Assembly (NCBI RefSeq): GCF_050875635.1
Contig: NZ_JBPAOH010000020.1
Location: forward strand, 14,103 to 78,102
Length of the DNA: 64,000 nt
Source of the DNA: Hassallia sp050875635
Lineage (GTDB): Bacteria > Cyanobacteriota > Cyanobacteriia > Cyanobacteriales > Nostocaceae
Direction of reading: 5' to 3'
Positions 33,457-43,877 of the stretch are shown here, one piece after another; position 1 is the first letter of the stretch; each line of letters begins with the position of its first letter. The notes under the pieces are model-generated. The model was not told the DNA's origin, ran no database searches, and saw only the letters and a list, made by a program, of their open reading frames with translations. The position numbers and the translations under genes were made by a program.

Positions 33457-34977
33457 TTAGTCAGCCAGATTTAAGAAACCGCTTTCAATTAAATAAGCGG
33501 TATAAGTCATAAACAATTTTGAGTCAATTGGCGCACAAACAACCCCACTTCCTGCTAATGCATTCAGGGTATCCTCACAACTGATTTCAGGTCTTCTTGC
33601 TTTCAAATACAAATCGGGAATTGTCAATTGTTCTTCAGACCTACGCTCAAGCAAAAAGGGTCGCAGGGTGTATAAAGGATTTTCGGCAGAAGTCACATTG
33701 TTAATTAATTTCTCTTGCCAAGCATCGTAAGAAATCACATCAACTGGATAACCAAACGAGCGCACCCAATCAACTAAAACAGTTAAAGGAACAGGTTGAG
33801 GATGTTGCAAGTGAAAAGCTTTACCTATCGATTCTTTTTGTCTAGATAGATGAACAATAGCTTTACTTACATAGTCTACAGGAGACATATCCAACATATA
33901 ATCTACTTCGGGAAAACTTCCCATTTGCAGACAGCCTTTTGCCATCAAACAGATAAAATCGTGTGTGTTGGAAACACCTGTTTGGCTGTGTCCGGCTATT
34001 AATGGGGGTCTGTGGATAGTAATTGGGAGTCCGCGATCGCCTGCAATTTTAACTAACTTTTCTGCAACCCATTTTGTTTGAGAATAACCAAGATGAATAC
34101 CTTCCCAATGCTCAAATTCATCGTCTTCTTTGACAACTTTACCAGCATAAGCATTAGATTCAAAAACAGCCACACTGGAAACATAATGTACAGGTTTAAC
34201 TTTGATTTGACATGCTAATTTCAAAATTTCCTGAGTTCCCAGAACATTGGCTGCTTTCAGTGCTGAATAGGGATAAACATAATTCAACAAAGCAGCACTA
34301 TGATAAATAGTGTCAATGTTTGTCGCCAACATTTGAAATTGTTCAGCACCAATTCCTAACAATGGCTCAGACAAATCGCCAACAACAGGAATGATTCTGG
34401 AATTAAATTTATCATCCCAAAGTGCATACTGTCGGAGATTTTTTATTAGTTTATTTTTACCTTCCTCTACATTGGCAGCACGTACCAAGCAATAGATAGT
34501 AGCTTGGGTTTGCTGTAGCAATTCTTCGATTAAGAAAGCTCCGAGAAAACCAGTTCCACCAGTTAGAAAAATTCGTTCTGGTTCAAGTACAGGCTGAAAA
34601 GATAGTGTGACAGGACGGATGCTAGAATCGAGAACAGCTTCAGCTTTCAAATCTACAATAGGGGTTGTATTTTTGATAACCGAATTTGACTCACCGATAA
34701 CTTTTGTATCTTCTGATTCTTCAGCTAAACGCTGTGAAAGTGATTCGATATTGGGATAATGCCAGAGTAGAACAGGAGACGGTTGAAAACCAAGTAAATC
34801 TTCCAATCTACTGACAATCATCATTGCCTGTGCTGAACTCAAACCGTAGTTTTCCAAGTTTTCTTGGATATCTATCTCATCAATTTCGACTTTGAGCAAT
34901 TCAGCAATATTTGACACTAAAAAACTTTGGATATCTTCAGCACTATGAGGCTGATTTGCAGTATTTGATAAGCTCAT
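33457..34977 (-). CDS. hetM: ACP-thioester reductase HetM/HglB
   Basis: A 506-residue protein, the same length I recall for HetM (also called HglB) of PCC 7120. Residues 10-85 are an acyl carrier domain (NLENYGLSSAQAMMIVSRLE, phosphopantetheine Ser near residue 47). Residues 135-506 are an NADPH thioester reductase: RIFLTGGTGFLGAFLIEELL, YHSAALLNYVYPYSALKAAN, HYVSSVAVFES and GYSQTKWVAEK (YxxxK). It would release the finished acyl chain from the carrier as an aldehyde or alcohol, the aglycone of heterocyst glycolipids. It starts 8 bp after hglA and is clearly co-transcribed. Confidence 0.93.
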   Translation of the reverse strand: MSLSNTANQPHSAEDIQSFLVSNIAELLKVEIDEIDIQENLENYGLSSAQAMMIVSRLEDLLGFQPSPVLLWHYPNIESLSQRLAEESEDTKVIGESNSVIKNTTPIVDLKAEAVLDSSIRPVTLSFQPVLEPERIFLTGGTGFLGAFLIEELLQQTQATIYCLVRAANVEEGKNKLIKNLRQYALWDDKFNSRIIPVVGDLSEPLLGIGAEQFQMLATNIDTIYHSAALLNYVYPYSALKAANVLGTQEILKLACQIKVKPVHYVSSVAVFESNAYAGKVVKEDDEFEHWEGIHLGYSQTKWVAEKLVKIAGDRGLPITIHRPPLIAGHSQTGVSNTHDFICLMAKGCLQMGSFPEVDYMLDMSPVDYVSKAIVHLSRQKESIGKAFHLQHPQPVPLTVLVDWVRSFGYPVDVISYDAWQEKLINNVTSAENPLYTLRPFLLERRSEEQLTIPDLYLKARRPEISCEDTLNALAGSGVVCAPIDSKLFMTYTAYLIESGFLNLAD

Positions 34978-34985
34978 TTACACAC

Positions 34986-36653
34986 CTAAAACTTAGAAAC
35001 TTCCGGACGATATTGACTGTAAAAATCTGCTACTTGCAATCCTTGAATCTTCAGATTTTGTATGCGATATAAAAATGCGGCTCCTGTCATGATGTGATCA
35101 GCTACATCAACGACTCGGCGATTTTCTGGCTCAGACAAATAGGAACCGCGCACCCAGTCATTAAAGCTACCCATCGCTGGACCGCACCAAATTTGATAAT
35201 CGACTTCTCGACCTTTTTCACCAGAACTAGACCAACGCGAAGATAAGCCTAAATACCAGCGAAAAATTAGAGCCATTTTTAACTTAGGATTATTGACTGC
35301 TTTCGCCAATTTTTCCGGATTCTTTTGCGATAAATAAGCAGCAGTTCCTTCCCATACTTCAGCTATAGTTTTGCGGAAAACTTGTTTTTCTAATTTCTCT
35401 CTTTCCGCAAGAGGAATTTCTTCAACCGAGTTATAACTTCTATATAACTCATATAATTTCTGCGCTCTCATCGGGAAGAGAGTTGCTCTTTTGAGAACTT
35501 GAAGTTTTACCCCCATTTCAAACATATCTGCTGCTGGTGCCATAATCACATCAGCCATTTCTGCTTGAGCTAGCAATTTCTTAGTATGTTCGCAAGCTCC
35601 AGATTCAATACACGACTGATTAATTGAACCAGTAACTACAAAAGCAGCACCCATCATAAAGGCAGCTAACGCTGATTCTGGGGTGGCAATTCCTCCAGCT
35701 ACACCAACTCTAATCGGTTTTTCGTATTGATATTGTTCTTGAATTTCATCTCTCAAGGCAATAATTGAAGGTAACATACAAACTAGGGGACGATTGTCTG
35801 TATGACCACCAGAATCGGCTTCGGCAATAATATCATCAGCCATTGGAACTTTGGCTGCTAAATTAGCCTGTAATTCAGTAATTAATCCTTGTTGAAGTAG
35901 TTCTTTGATAATTTTTGTTGGTGCTGGTTGCAGAAATTTGCTAGCAACTTCTCGGCGCGAAATTTTCGCAAGGACTTTGTTTTTAATTTCGATTTCATTT
36001 GCTGCATTCAAACTTAATCCAGCAACCCGATAATAAACAATGTTGAGAGTTAAGTCTAAAAATGCCGAAGCTTCTACAGTTTTTACGCCATATTTAAGGT
36101 ATAAATCTACTGCACGACGTTCAATAGTAGGTTCGTTGGGACTGTGAATTAAATTAAAAGCGTAGGGACCATAAGGTAAAGCTTCTTGAATGCGTTTAAT
36201 AGCTACTTCCAGACGTTCTGGACTTAATCCACCTGCACCAAAGGAACTCAAAATTTTTGCTTTTCCTAGTGCAATCACCATTTCTTCGGAAGCAATACCC
36301 CCAGCCATTGCACCAGTCGCATAGGCATATTTAACATTATGAGAAGATAGAAAAGTGGGATCGCCTAAGTTTTGAATTGAAATTGGTGGAACAGCCATCA
36401 GTAGTTCTACTGTTCCTGGTTTACCGCTATGTTCGTTAGGACAAGAATAACCTTCGTTAGTGACACCGATTCTGCCTTCAACTCTTACGATATAAGTAGG
36501 TTTATCTATAGCCAAAAGTTTTTCTTTGATACCTTGGCGGTCAAAAGATACACAATCTAAGGAACATTTCCAAAGCTGATTTTGGTTGTAAGATGAGGCA
36601 GAAAAACGAAGCCCATCATTATATTTACTCGATAATGTATCTACAGTTTTCAA
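34986..36653 (-). CDS. hglA: PfaD-type FMN enoyl reductase of the HGL synthase
   Basis: A 555-residue protein of the PfaD family, the trans-acting enoyl-ACP reductase of polyunsaturated-fatty-acid-type synthases. It has a TIM-barrel nitropropane-dioxygenase-like fold with ATGAMAGGIASEEMVIALGK, SSFGAGGLSPERLEVAIKRI, ADSGGHTDNRPLVCMLPSII, RVGVAGGIATPESALAAFMM and AAFVVTGSINQSCIESGACE. It reduces the double bond in each elongation cycle, giving the saturated chain of the glycolipid. It lies between hglC and hetM. The symbol follows the order D-C-A-B that I recall from PCC 7120 and is less certain than the function. Confidence 0.9.
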   Translation of the reverse strand: MKTVDTLSSKYNDGLRFSASSYNQNQLWKCSLDCVSFDRQGIKEKLLAIDKPTYIVRVEGRIGVTNEGYSCPNEHSGKPGTVELLMAVPPISIQNLGDPTFLSSHNVKYAYATGAMAGGIASEEMVIALGKAKILSSFGAGGLSPERLEVAIKRIQEALPYGPYAFNLIHSPNEPTIERRAVDLYLKYGVKTVEASAFLDLTLNIVYYRVAGLSLNAANEIEIKNKVLAKISRREVASKFLQPAPTKIIKELLQQGLITELQANLAAKVPMADDIIAEADSGGHTDNRPLVCMLPSIIALRDEIQEQYQYEKPIRVGVAGGIATPESALAAFMMGAAFVVTGSINQSCIESGACEHTKKLLAQAEMADVIMAPAADMFEMGVKLQVLKRATLFPMRAQKLYELYRSYNSVEEIPLAEREKLEKQVFRKTIAEVWEGTAAYLSQKNPEKLAKAVNNPKLKMALIFRWYLGLSSRWSSSGEKGREVDYQIWCGPAMGSFNDWVRGSYLSEPENRRVVDVADHIMTGAAFLYRIQNLKIQGLQVADFYSQYRPEVSKF

Positions 36654-36695
36654 TGTGGTTAACCCTCGAATTGTAAGTAATAAATGGGTAATGGG

Positions 36696-36724
36696 GTAGA
36701 GACGTTCCGCCGGAACGTCTCTAC
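36696..36724. repeat. dispersed palindrome copy between hglC and hglA
   Basis: Same 29-bp GTAGAGACGTTCCG / CGGAACGTCTCTAC palindrome as at 15646, ending 11 bp before the hglC stop codon. In the transcript it would form a very stable stem between the two genes, which may act as processing or attenuation signal. Confidence 0.8.
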
Positions 36725-36735
36725 TGTAATTTACT

Positions 36736-39700
36736 TTATTGATTCAGCAAATTTTCGGCGCAGGCTAACTGTAATTGAATGATTTCACTCATTTGCTGGC
36801 TAAATTCCTGTCTAGCTTGTAAAAACGCGGTGTGAGTTTTTGTAATGCTTGAATTGTTGTTACTCAATTTTTGATACTGAGAATTACGTAAATCATTTAG
36901 ATTTACTGTGTGATTTATCTCAGTTACAACGGGTGGACGAGGAATCGATTGAGTAATTCTCTCTTTTGTAGCGGTGGACTGATAAGATTGTGATATTTCT
37001 CTAGGCTGAAAACTGTTATCAATGATATTTTTCATGGTAACTTCCTCTTGTTTTGTTTGAGATGGGGGAATATTGTTGTGTTTGCTACCAGCTTTGGAAG
37101 AATTTATCAGTTCTCTAGTTTGTTCTTGGGTGGGAATACGTTTTACTACTTTTTTATGAGCTTGATTTTGGAAAAGTTTCCGGTTTTCTTCACTCAGGAT
37201 TGTAGAAAGAATTGGCTTACCACCCAAGGTGATATTTCTGATTGTTGGTAATCGTTGACTTTTAGTTTCTTTTGCCTGAATGTAGAGTGGTGATAAGTCG
37301 AGTTCAACTCGATGGCTGACGAGTTTCGCTAATGCTTTGACAAAAGATGTATGGTCGTCTACACCTCTTCGATTTAGGGATACGGTGAGATGTTCTTTAC
37401 CATCGAGAATTTTGTCAATCCACCGAGAACAAACACTACCTGCACCAGCTTCGATAAAGATTTTGGCTCCATCAGAGTAGACTTGATTAACTAATTGGAG
37501 AAAATCAAGTTGTGAACAAAGAACTTTGGCGACACTGTGCGCGATCGCCTGACTTTCAAGTACAATCGGTTTATGCTCTAATGCTGAGTAAAAAGTAGCA
37601 TCAGGAAGCTTTTTACTTGTTGGTAATGTGTTAACTTTAACTAGTTCTTCGTACTCCGATTGCATCGGTTCGCAATGTATTACGTGGTCGAAGGGAGCGC
37701 GGAAAGCATCGCAACCCAAAGTTTTAATTACTCTCTCACAAGCTGCTGTTTCACCAGCAATTACAACTTCTTCGGGTGTATTAATTTGAGTCAAATAAAC
37801 GCGGTTCTCATTTTTAATACACTCTTGCACCTCAAATGCTGATGCTATCAATACATAGTTACTCCAAAAATTGTTGTCGTTTGATGTTGCTTTTGGTAAT
37901 CCCCAATATTCGCGAACGGCGTTTTTTGCACCAGATAATCTCTCACCAAACAAAGGAGATGAGTTAAAGTTGTTACTTCCTTGGTAAAAGTTACTCCAAA
38001 TTCCTTGAGCAACCATCATGCTAGTTTCACCCAAGCTATATCCAAAGACAAATTTTGGCTTGATTTGAAAATCGTCTTGGATAATTGTTGTTGTGAGTCT
38101 GGTATGAAGCATTTCGGCTTCAAATAATGCCAAAGAATCATCTAAAAGTTGCTTTTCCAGAGTTTCTAATTGTCTGGTTGTCAACTTATTCAAGCTTCTG
38201 GGAAATACCAATCTCTCAACGTCAGCAGCACGTTTGTAAAGACTTTGAACAATCTCGTCATTATGGACTTTCGGAAATAAGCGAAACAAATTCCGACCAA
38301 GACCAACATAAGCGTTAACTGCTGCTGGATAAACGTAAGCAATACCGCCTTGTTTACCTAATGGTTTAGCCGTAAAATAACTACCAAGAGGTGTTAGCCA
38401 ATCTATATCTTTTTCAAAGGCATTATTTACACCTTTGCGGGCAGATTCGATTTCTCTAGTTAATTCTTTTTTGTTACGTCCAAGAATGGAGAGAGCGTAT
38501 TTTGCTTGAGGATTCTGTTGGAAGGTTGTAAAGGTATTGCTAGCAGTAGCTGAGAGAGAAGTAGACTTTTCGATGCTTTGTTGAAGTGCGGTAAGATGCT
38601 GTAGTAATTCTGTGCGATCGCTTGCTGCAATTGGAAACAAATAAAATGGCGTTTGCTGTAAATATGTGCTGCTGCGTTCTTTCTGGTTCGGTTGTTCCGA
38701 CAAGATGACGTGGGCAAATGTCCCATCTATGCCCATGCTGTTAATTGCTGCTACTCTGCGCGTGCTTTCTTTGCCGAGAAACCAAGGTCTAGATTCGGTA
38801 GCAACGTAAAAAGGACTACCTTGCCAAACTTGCGGCGTTTTCACTCCAGACCACTTCGGGCATCCGGGAATATATCTGTGATACAGACACAAAGCGGTTT
38901 TTATCAAGCTAGCGATTCCCGATGCCACAAAGGTATGACCGATGTTAGCTTTCACACTACCTATCGCACAATCTAATCCATCCCCAGTCGGAGGATAAGC
39001 TTGCAGTAACCCGGCAATTTCCGCTTCGTCTTCTTGGGGAACCCCACTACCGTACACTTCGAGATACTTAATCTCTTTCGGTTCAATACCTGCAATCTGA
39101 AAAGCTTGTTTGCAGACAGAGTTGACAGTTTCTGTATCTGCGGTGACAATACCGCTATTTAGTTGAGTTGCAGTATGATACCCTTGTCCAAAGCTAAGAG
39201 CATCAATGACTGCATAGATGCGTTCATTTCTTTCTAGTGCGGTGTCGTGACGCTTGAGGACAACTGCTCCCGCACCTTCACCAACCATCCAGCCGTCAAC
39301 TTTTTGGTCATAACTGAGAGTTGGAACACCTGTATTAATTTTAGCTAACTTGCTCCGCAATAATACATTTTCCAGACCGCCAGCCAAATCGACGGCACCA
39401 ACTAGCACAGTATCAACTTCTCCGGAAGTAAGCAGCATTTCTGCCACTTCCAGCGCTTTGAGAGCAGAATTTTCTACTGCTGTGATGGTGAAGGAAGGAC
39501 CGCTAAAATTCCACAGCGAAGAAATCCGACTCGCCATGATGTTACCGATGTAACTAAGATATTCACCAATATCAACTTGATGGTGAAGTCCGTCTTTAAC
39601 AATCGTTTCTAATTGAGTAACTTTTTCGGTGGGTAAGGAAATTTCTCCAGCGTTTAAACCATCTTTTATTTGCCAAGAGAAATTCCATCTTTGCTGTAAC

Positions 39701-40092
39701 TGATGAACAGAAAGTTCGGTTTCAGCAGCAATAATTACTGCGACATTTTCACCTTCTTTAATTTGTGCATCTTTCAAAGCGCGATCGGCAACTTTTAGCA
39801 GTAATAATTGTTGCGGATTTAACTTTTCTACTTCATTCGGCGGAATTTTGTAAGCGAAAGTATCGATTTCAAAATCTTTAATGTATGCTCCTATTGGTGC
39901 TTTGCCTTCTGGTAAATCGTACTTCTTAAGTAAGGTTTCTTGCTCTTCGATACCTTGCCATCTTTTCGGTGGTAAAGAAATAAAATGCTGTGTTCCGTCA
40001 TAAATGCTACGTTCAAAAGCATCTAATCCATTACACTCACCAAAAAAGGCATCCATACCGACGATGGCAATTTTTGCAGATTGTTCAGTCAT
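36736..40092 (-). CDS. hglC: chain-length-factor/acyltransferase protein HglC
   Basis: An 1118-residue protein. Residues 1-470 have a ketosynthase fold, but the active Cys is replaced (FTITAVENSALKALEV where KS enzymes have DAAC) and the first His motif is YGSGVPQEDE, as in chain length factors; GSVKANIGHTFVASGIASLI remains. Residues 570-930 are an acyltransferase with FVFGYSLGETSMM (Ser near residue 684) and FDHVIHCEP. The last 130 residues are polar and coiled-coil-like and may dock to partners. With HglD it forms the KS/CLF pair of a PUFA-synthase-like (PfaC-like) system and loads extender units. The ATG overlaps the end of hglD by 8 bp. Confidence 0.92.
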   Translation of the reverse strand: MTEQSAKIAIVGMDAFFGECNGLDAFERSIYDGTQHFISLPPKRWQGIEEQETLLKKYDLPEGKAPIGAYIKDFEIDTFAYKIPPNEVEKLNPQQLLLLKVADRALKDAQIKEGENVAVIIAAETELSVHQLQQRWNFSWQIKDGLNAGEISLPTEKVTQLETIVKDGLHHQVDIGEYLSYIGNIMASRISSLWNFSGPSFTITAVENSALKALEVAEMLLTSGEVDTVLVGAVDLAGGLENVLLRSKLAKINTGVPTLSYDQKVDGWMVGEGAGAVVLKRHDTALERNERIYAVIDALSFGQGYHTATQLNSGIVTADTETVNSVCKQAFQIAGIEPKEIKYLEVYGSGVPQEDEAEIAGLLQAYPPTGDGLDCAIGSVKANIGHTFVASGIASLIKTALCLYHRYIPGCPKWSGVKTPQVWQGSPFYVATESRPWFLGKESTRRVAAINSMGIDGTFAHVILSEQPNQKERSSTYLQQTPFYLFPIAASDRTELLQHLTALQQSIEKSTSLSATASNTFTTFQQNPQAKYALSILGRNKKELTREIESARKGVNNAFEKDIDWLTPLGSYFTAKPLGKQGGIAYVYPAAVNAYVGLGRNLFRLFPKVHNDEIVQSLYKRAADVERLVFPRSLNKLTTRQLETLEKQLLDDSLALFEAEMLHTRLTTTIIQDDFQIKPKFVFGYSLGETSMMVAQGIWSNFYQGSNNFNSSPLFGERLSGAKNAVREYWGLPKATSNDNNFWSNYVLIASAFEVQECIKNENRVYLTQINTPEEVVIAGETAACERVIKTLGCDAFRAPFDHVIHCEPMQSEYEELVKVNTLPTSKKLPDATFYSALEHKPIVLESQAIAHSVAKVLCSQLDFLQLVNQVYSDGAKIFIEAGAGSVCSRWIDKILDGKEHLTVSLNRRGVDDHTSFVKALAKLVSHRVELDLSPLYIQAKETKSQRLPTIRNITLGGKPILSTILSEENRKLFQNQAHKKVVKRIPTQEQTRELINSSKAGSKHNNIPPSQTKQEEVTMKNIIDNSFQPREISQSYQSTATKERITQSIPRPPVVTEINHTVNLNDLRNSQYQKLSNNNSSITKTHTAFLQARQEFSQQMSEIIQLQLACAENLLNQ

Positions 40093-41452
40093 TTTCTTTT
40101 TCCCCTCTTTCGAGAATTAAATGAGCGTTAGTTCCACCAAAACCAAAAGCACTTATAGCTGCACGTTTAACTGATGCTTTTCCGCGCCATTTAGTGGCAT
40201 TTATAACAATTCTTTTAGGTGCAATTACATTGTCATTAGAGCCGATTGGATCGGTGACATTTATTGTTGCGGGAATTACATTTCCACACATGCTTAAAAT
40301 GACTTTCATTAAGCTCACCGAACCGGCAGCAACCATTAGGTGTCCGACATTTGCCTTCACAGAACCGACTAAAGGTGTTGCTTGATGTTCACCAAAAAAT
40401 GTTTCGACAGAGTTAAATTCGGTGGTATCTCCTAATAATGTGCCGGTAGCATGGCACTCCATGTAATCGATATCTTTGGGGCTAAGTTCAGCTTCAGTGT
40501 ATGCTCGCTCAAAAGCGAGAATTTGCCCTTGAGAATTAGGACTTAATAAATGCTTGCCCCTACCATCGTTTGAGAGTCCAATGCCGCAAATTGTCGCTAA
40601 AATGTTATCGCCATCTCTGATAGCATCACTGTGTCTTTTTAAGACAAACATCCCTATACCATCGGCGGTAATTAGCCCTCTGGATGTGTTGTCTAAAGGA
40701 CGGCTGAGGTCATTTTCGGGATATCCTTGGATACCACAAAAGAACATTCGCAAAAAGAGCGGATCGGCACAACTAATTCCCCCAGCTAGCATTAAGTCAG
40801 CTTTATGCGATCGCAAATAATGAGATGCTAGTTTAATCGCATATGAAGGTGAAGAACAAGCTGCGTCTAAGCAAAAATGAATATTCGATAAAGACAGAGC
40901 TTGAGCGACCATCGCTGCTGGAAATCCTGATATCATAGCGTTATAAGGAGACGCTTTGATAGATGTCGGTAAAGAAGGCAAATGAAAGTCTTTATCTTGC
41001 AAAAGTTCCTGAATTGCTGGCTGTATTGTTTGCTGATAAATAGGAGCAAACAATTGATTAGAAGCTTTTGTAGGTAAAGATAAAGTACCTAAAATTACGC
41101 CGCATTTAGAGAGTACAGCTTGATTGCCTAAATAACCACTTTGCTGAATCGCTTGTTTAGCAGCGTACAGCGACCATTGAAAAGTGTTATCCAAACTAGC
41201 AAGTAGTTCGGGTGGTAAATTATATTCAGTTGGCTGAAATTTAAAGTTACGGACAAATCCTCCATTGAGGTTATATATTGTTTCGGGTTTCCCTTTTACT
41301 GAATCGTAAAATATTGCGGGATCTACTCCGATATCCTCAATAGTTAGAGATGATATTGAATCTTTTTCTTCGTTAAGATTCTGCCAGAATTCTTCTGGGT
41401 TTTTAGCCCCAGGGAAAAGGCATGATAAGCCAATTATGGCGATTTTCTCCAC
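40085..41452 (-). CDS. hglD: beta-ketoacyl synthase HglD
   Basis: A 455-residue ketosynthase with all catalytic residues: CLDAACSSPSYAIKLASHYL (Cys near residue 196), DYMECHATGTLLGDTTEF (His) and GSVKANVGHLMVAAGSVSLM (His), plus AISAFGFGGTNAHLILERGE. It performs decarboxylative condensation during elongation of the glycolipid aglycone and partners with the CLF part of HglC, whose gene it overlaps by 8 bp. A 515-bp repeat-containing gap separates it from the KR/DH gene upstream, an unusual break inside the operon. Confidence 0.92.
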   Translation of the reverse strand: MEKIAIIGLSCLFPGAKNPEEFWQNLNEEKDSISSLTIEDIGVDPAIFYDSVKGKPETIYNLNGGFVRNFKFQPTEYNLPPELLASLDNTFQWSLYAAKQAIQQSGYLGNQAVLSKCGVILGTLSLPTKASNQLFAPIYQQTIQPAIQELLQDKDFHLPSLPTSIKASPYNAMISGFPAAMVAQALSLSNIHFCLDAACSSPSYAIKLASHYLRSHKADLMLAGGISCADPLFLRMFFCGIQGYPENDLSRPLDNTSRGLITADGIGMFVLKRHSDAIRDGDNILATICGIGLSNDGRGKHLLSPNSQGQILAFERAYTEAELSPKDIDYMECHATGTLLGDTTEFNSVETFFGEHQATPLVGSVKANVGHLMVAAGSVSLMKVILSMCGNVIPATINVTDPIGSNDNVIAPKRIVINATKWRGKASVKRAAISAFGFGGTNAHLILERGEKEND

Positions 41453-41967
41453 TGCTGATATCCTCGTTTGGGTTTAGCAAAAGGGAGTCAATTCAAATTT
41501 GAATTGTCTTATACCAAGTTGCGAGTAAAGATGTCATTCTCTCCTCTTATAATCCCGGTTTCTCCAAGAAACCGGGATTCTCGTTTTGAGATAACTTTTT
41601 TACGTCTATGCAACTTGGTATCAGTAATTACTTGACCTCTTGCAAAAGTCTCCTAACACCCCACCCCCAGCCCCTCCACCCCGTGGTAGAGGGGAGACTT
41701 TGACTTATGTCAAAGGCGGGGTGGGGTTCTTTTTTTTGATTTATGCAAGAAGTCTACTGAATCCCCGAACTTGAAAGGATTTACGCTATTCCCCAAACTG
41801 AAAAGGATTTATCAGGATTTACGCTGTTGTCGGACTGGAAGTAATGTTACTCGTTTCCCACTTAAGAAATATTTATTTACAAACCGCAGAGACGCAGAGA
41901 ACGCAGAGAAAGATGTGGGAAGAAACTAAAAAATGACAAATTCGTAGTGAGCGCTTTAGCGCTCAAA
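41453..41967. other. gap inside the hgl operon filled with repeats and hairpins
   Basis: No gene is seen. From right to left it holds a GAGCGCT-TT-AGCGCTC palindrome (41949-41964), an ACCGCAGAGACGCAGAGAACG-type dispersed repeat near 41881, a long imperfect inverted repeat CCCCACCCC...GGGGTGGGG near 41661-41729, and a perfect 13-bp hairpin AATCCCGGTTTCT-CCA-AGAAACCGGGATT (41551-41579). The phrase TACCAAGTTGC...GCAACTTGGTA (41512-41621) brackets the latter. PCC 7120 may carry one more hgl gene around this position. If so it is missing here. Confidence 0.6.
41551..41579. terminator. perfect 13-bp stem, 3-base loop
   Basis: AATCCCGGTTTCT pairs with AGAAACCGGGATT. On the minus strand no clear T-run follows, so it is either a dispersed palindrome or a weak attenuator between the KR/DH gene and hglD. 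Confidence 0.5.
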
Positions 41968-43701
41968 TTACTTACGCTTGGATAATTGCATGGGCCAAAT
42001 TACGGCTTTTGCTCCCATAATGCGTGAGTAAATTTCTCCTTGGCGACTGTGTAGAATGAAATTAGCTGTGACGCTGGTTTGTGTTTTTCCTTCGATTTCG
42101 CACGAAACATAAAATGGTTCGTTGCATGGTGTGACTGCAAACTGTTCGGAATGAGTTAACTGTCCGGGTAAACAAACTTCTTGATGCAAATGGCTTAACC
42201 AAATCCATAAGGATTGTGTACTCAAGTCAGTTGTGTAAGGATTGTGCCAGCGAACTGGAAATTGTCCTTGTTGTTGTTCTGTGATGTTTTCCCAAAGACA
42301 TTCTACAGTAATTTTTTCGGAACTGATGTTTAAAACTCTGGTGATTTTTTGAAAGGCTGGTCCGTGAAATAAGGTGGAATCTCCATTTTGATAAAAAGCT
42401 TTACCAGTGGTGGTAATGATGTTATCTTCTTCTAGATTAAGTCCATTATAGATAGGAACGGCTGGCATTTCTCGCAGAAGGGTTACAAAAGCTTTGAAAT
42501 GATAGTGAGTTTTTCCTTCGGGAGTTTTACTCAAAATTGTAGCTTGAAATTCGATACTTTGAGAACCAACTTTAGCAATTTCTTGCAGTTCTAAAATATG
42601 TTCGTTCGCTAAGGTTTGATTGAAGGTAATTCCTTTCAATACTTTAAATTCTCGACAACTGTTATATGTATAACCTGGATACAGTTCTTCGCAAGCGTTA
42701 ATCATCCATGACATCGCGCAGGTTGCTGGCAAAACTTGAGAACCAGCGATTGTATGATCCACTAAAAAGGGATTAGCTTCTAGTGTCATTTTGCGACGAA
42801 TGCGATAGGTGCGTAGTTCAGAATCTAACTCTGCTGGTGGTGGAGTAATTGGACTACCGATGACTACTTGTGTGGTAGCGCGATTAATAGCATTGAGTTC
42901 TTTAACTAACATTTTTGTGCCGACTTCTACGGGAATAATATCAATTCCTCTTTCGGCAAAGGCTTTTTTCAGTTCTGGTGTCACCATTCCGCTATCCCAA
43001 CCACCCCAGTTGATAGCGACGACGTGACAACCGGGATATTTTTGTTTAATTAGATGAGCCGATTTGTTGAGAATTTCGTTGGCGATCGCATAATCAGTTT
43101 GTCCAATATTCCCATAAAAACCTGCTACGGAAGAAAACAAAACTAAATGTTGCAGTTGGCTGGGATGTACGCAAGCTAAAAGATTTTCTAACCCCTTAAC
43201 TTTTGCCGTGTAAACCTTTTCAAAATCCTGCTCAGTTTTCTTTTCAATCAACTTATCGGCTAAATTACCAGCACCATGTATAATGCCAGTAATAGCACCT
43301 GTACGCTTGACAACAGCGGCAATTTTCTCTTGCAAGGCGATAGGATCTGTAACATCGACGCTGATATATTCTGCCGTGCTTCCTGCCTTTTCAATGCTGG
43401 AAATTGTCTCTTTAATTTCTCGGCTGGAAATAATGTTGTTATAAACTTTTTGTACACTCATGGGTGTAGGCTTCTCTCCTTGAGAAAGAAGATTTTCCAT
43501 GATGCGTTTTTTCAGTACAGGTTCTTCAAAACAACCTTGAGCAAACTCTGGCTCAGATTGAGCGATCGCACTCCGACCAAGTAATATAAACTTCCCAGGT
43601 TGATGCTGTGCTAATTTGATAACGCACTGCGCTGTAATGCCTCTTGCACCACCACTAACTAAAAAAACTGATGTTGTAGAATTTTGTGTTTGTGTTGTCA
43701 T
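41968..43701 (-). CDS. ketoreductase (catalytic half) - dehydratase protein of the HGL synthase
   Basis: A 577-residue protein that starts abruptly at the catalytic Rossmann half of a PKS ketoreductase: VFLVSGGARGITAQCVIKLA (residues 13-32), GIIHGAGNLADKLIEKKT, LVLFSSVAGFYGNIGQTDYA and the Tyr/Asn of DYAIANEILNK. Residues 300-575 are a hot-dog dehydratase with FLVDHTIAGSQVLPATCAMS (catalytic His near residue 314). It would reduce the beta-keto group and dehydrate the product. The structural KR half that normally precedes it is at the C-terminus of HglE, separated by a stop and 176 bp. It may correspond to HglF or HglG; I leave the symbol empty. Confidence 0.9.
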   Translation of the reverse strand: MTTQTQNSTTSVFLVSGGARGITAQCVIKLAQHQPGKFILLGRSAIAQSEPEFAQGCFEEPVLKKRIMENLLSQGEKPTPMSVQKVYNNIISSREIKETISSIEKAGSTAEYISVDVTDPIALQEKIAAVVKRTGAITGIIHGAGNLADKLIEKKTEQDFEKVYTAKVKGLENLLACVHPSQLQHLVLFSSVAGFYGNIGQTDYAIANEILNKSAHLIKQKYPGCHVVAINWGGWDSGMVTPELKKAFAERGIDIIPVEVGTKMLVKELNAINRATTQVVIGSPITPPPAELDSELRTYRIRRKMTLEANPFLVDHTIAGSQVLPATCAMSWMINACEELYPGYTYNSCREFKVLKGITFNQTLANEHILELQEIAKVGSQSIEFQATILSKTPEGKTHYHFKAFVTLLREMPAVPIYNGLNLEEDNIITTTGKAFYQNGDSTLFHGPAFQKITRVLNISSEKITVECLWENITEQQQGQFPVRWHNPYTTDLSTQSLWIWLSHLHQEVCLPGQLTHSEQFAVTPCNEPFYVSCEIEGKTQTSVTANFILHSRQGEIYSRIMGAKAVIWPMQLSKRK

Positions 43702-43877
43702 AAATTTAATGTTAGTTGATAGTGGTTAGTTGTTAGTTGATGGTGGTTGGTTGATGGTGGTTGGTTGATAGTTGTTGGTTGATAGTTATTGATTGATAGT
43801 GGTTAGCTGTTGGGTGTTGTATTAACCACTAACAACTATCCCCTAACAACTATCCACTAACAACTATCCACCAACTA
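43700..43877. repeat. heptamer array separating the two ketoreductase halves
   Basis: The gap consists almost entirely of GGTTAGTTGTTAGTTGATGG-like heptamers and then the complementary CCACTAACAACTATCC type, so the two halves can pair as a long hairpin. It lies exactly between the hglE stop codon and the start of the KR/DH gene. Confidence 0.88.
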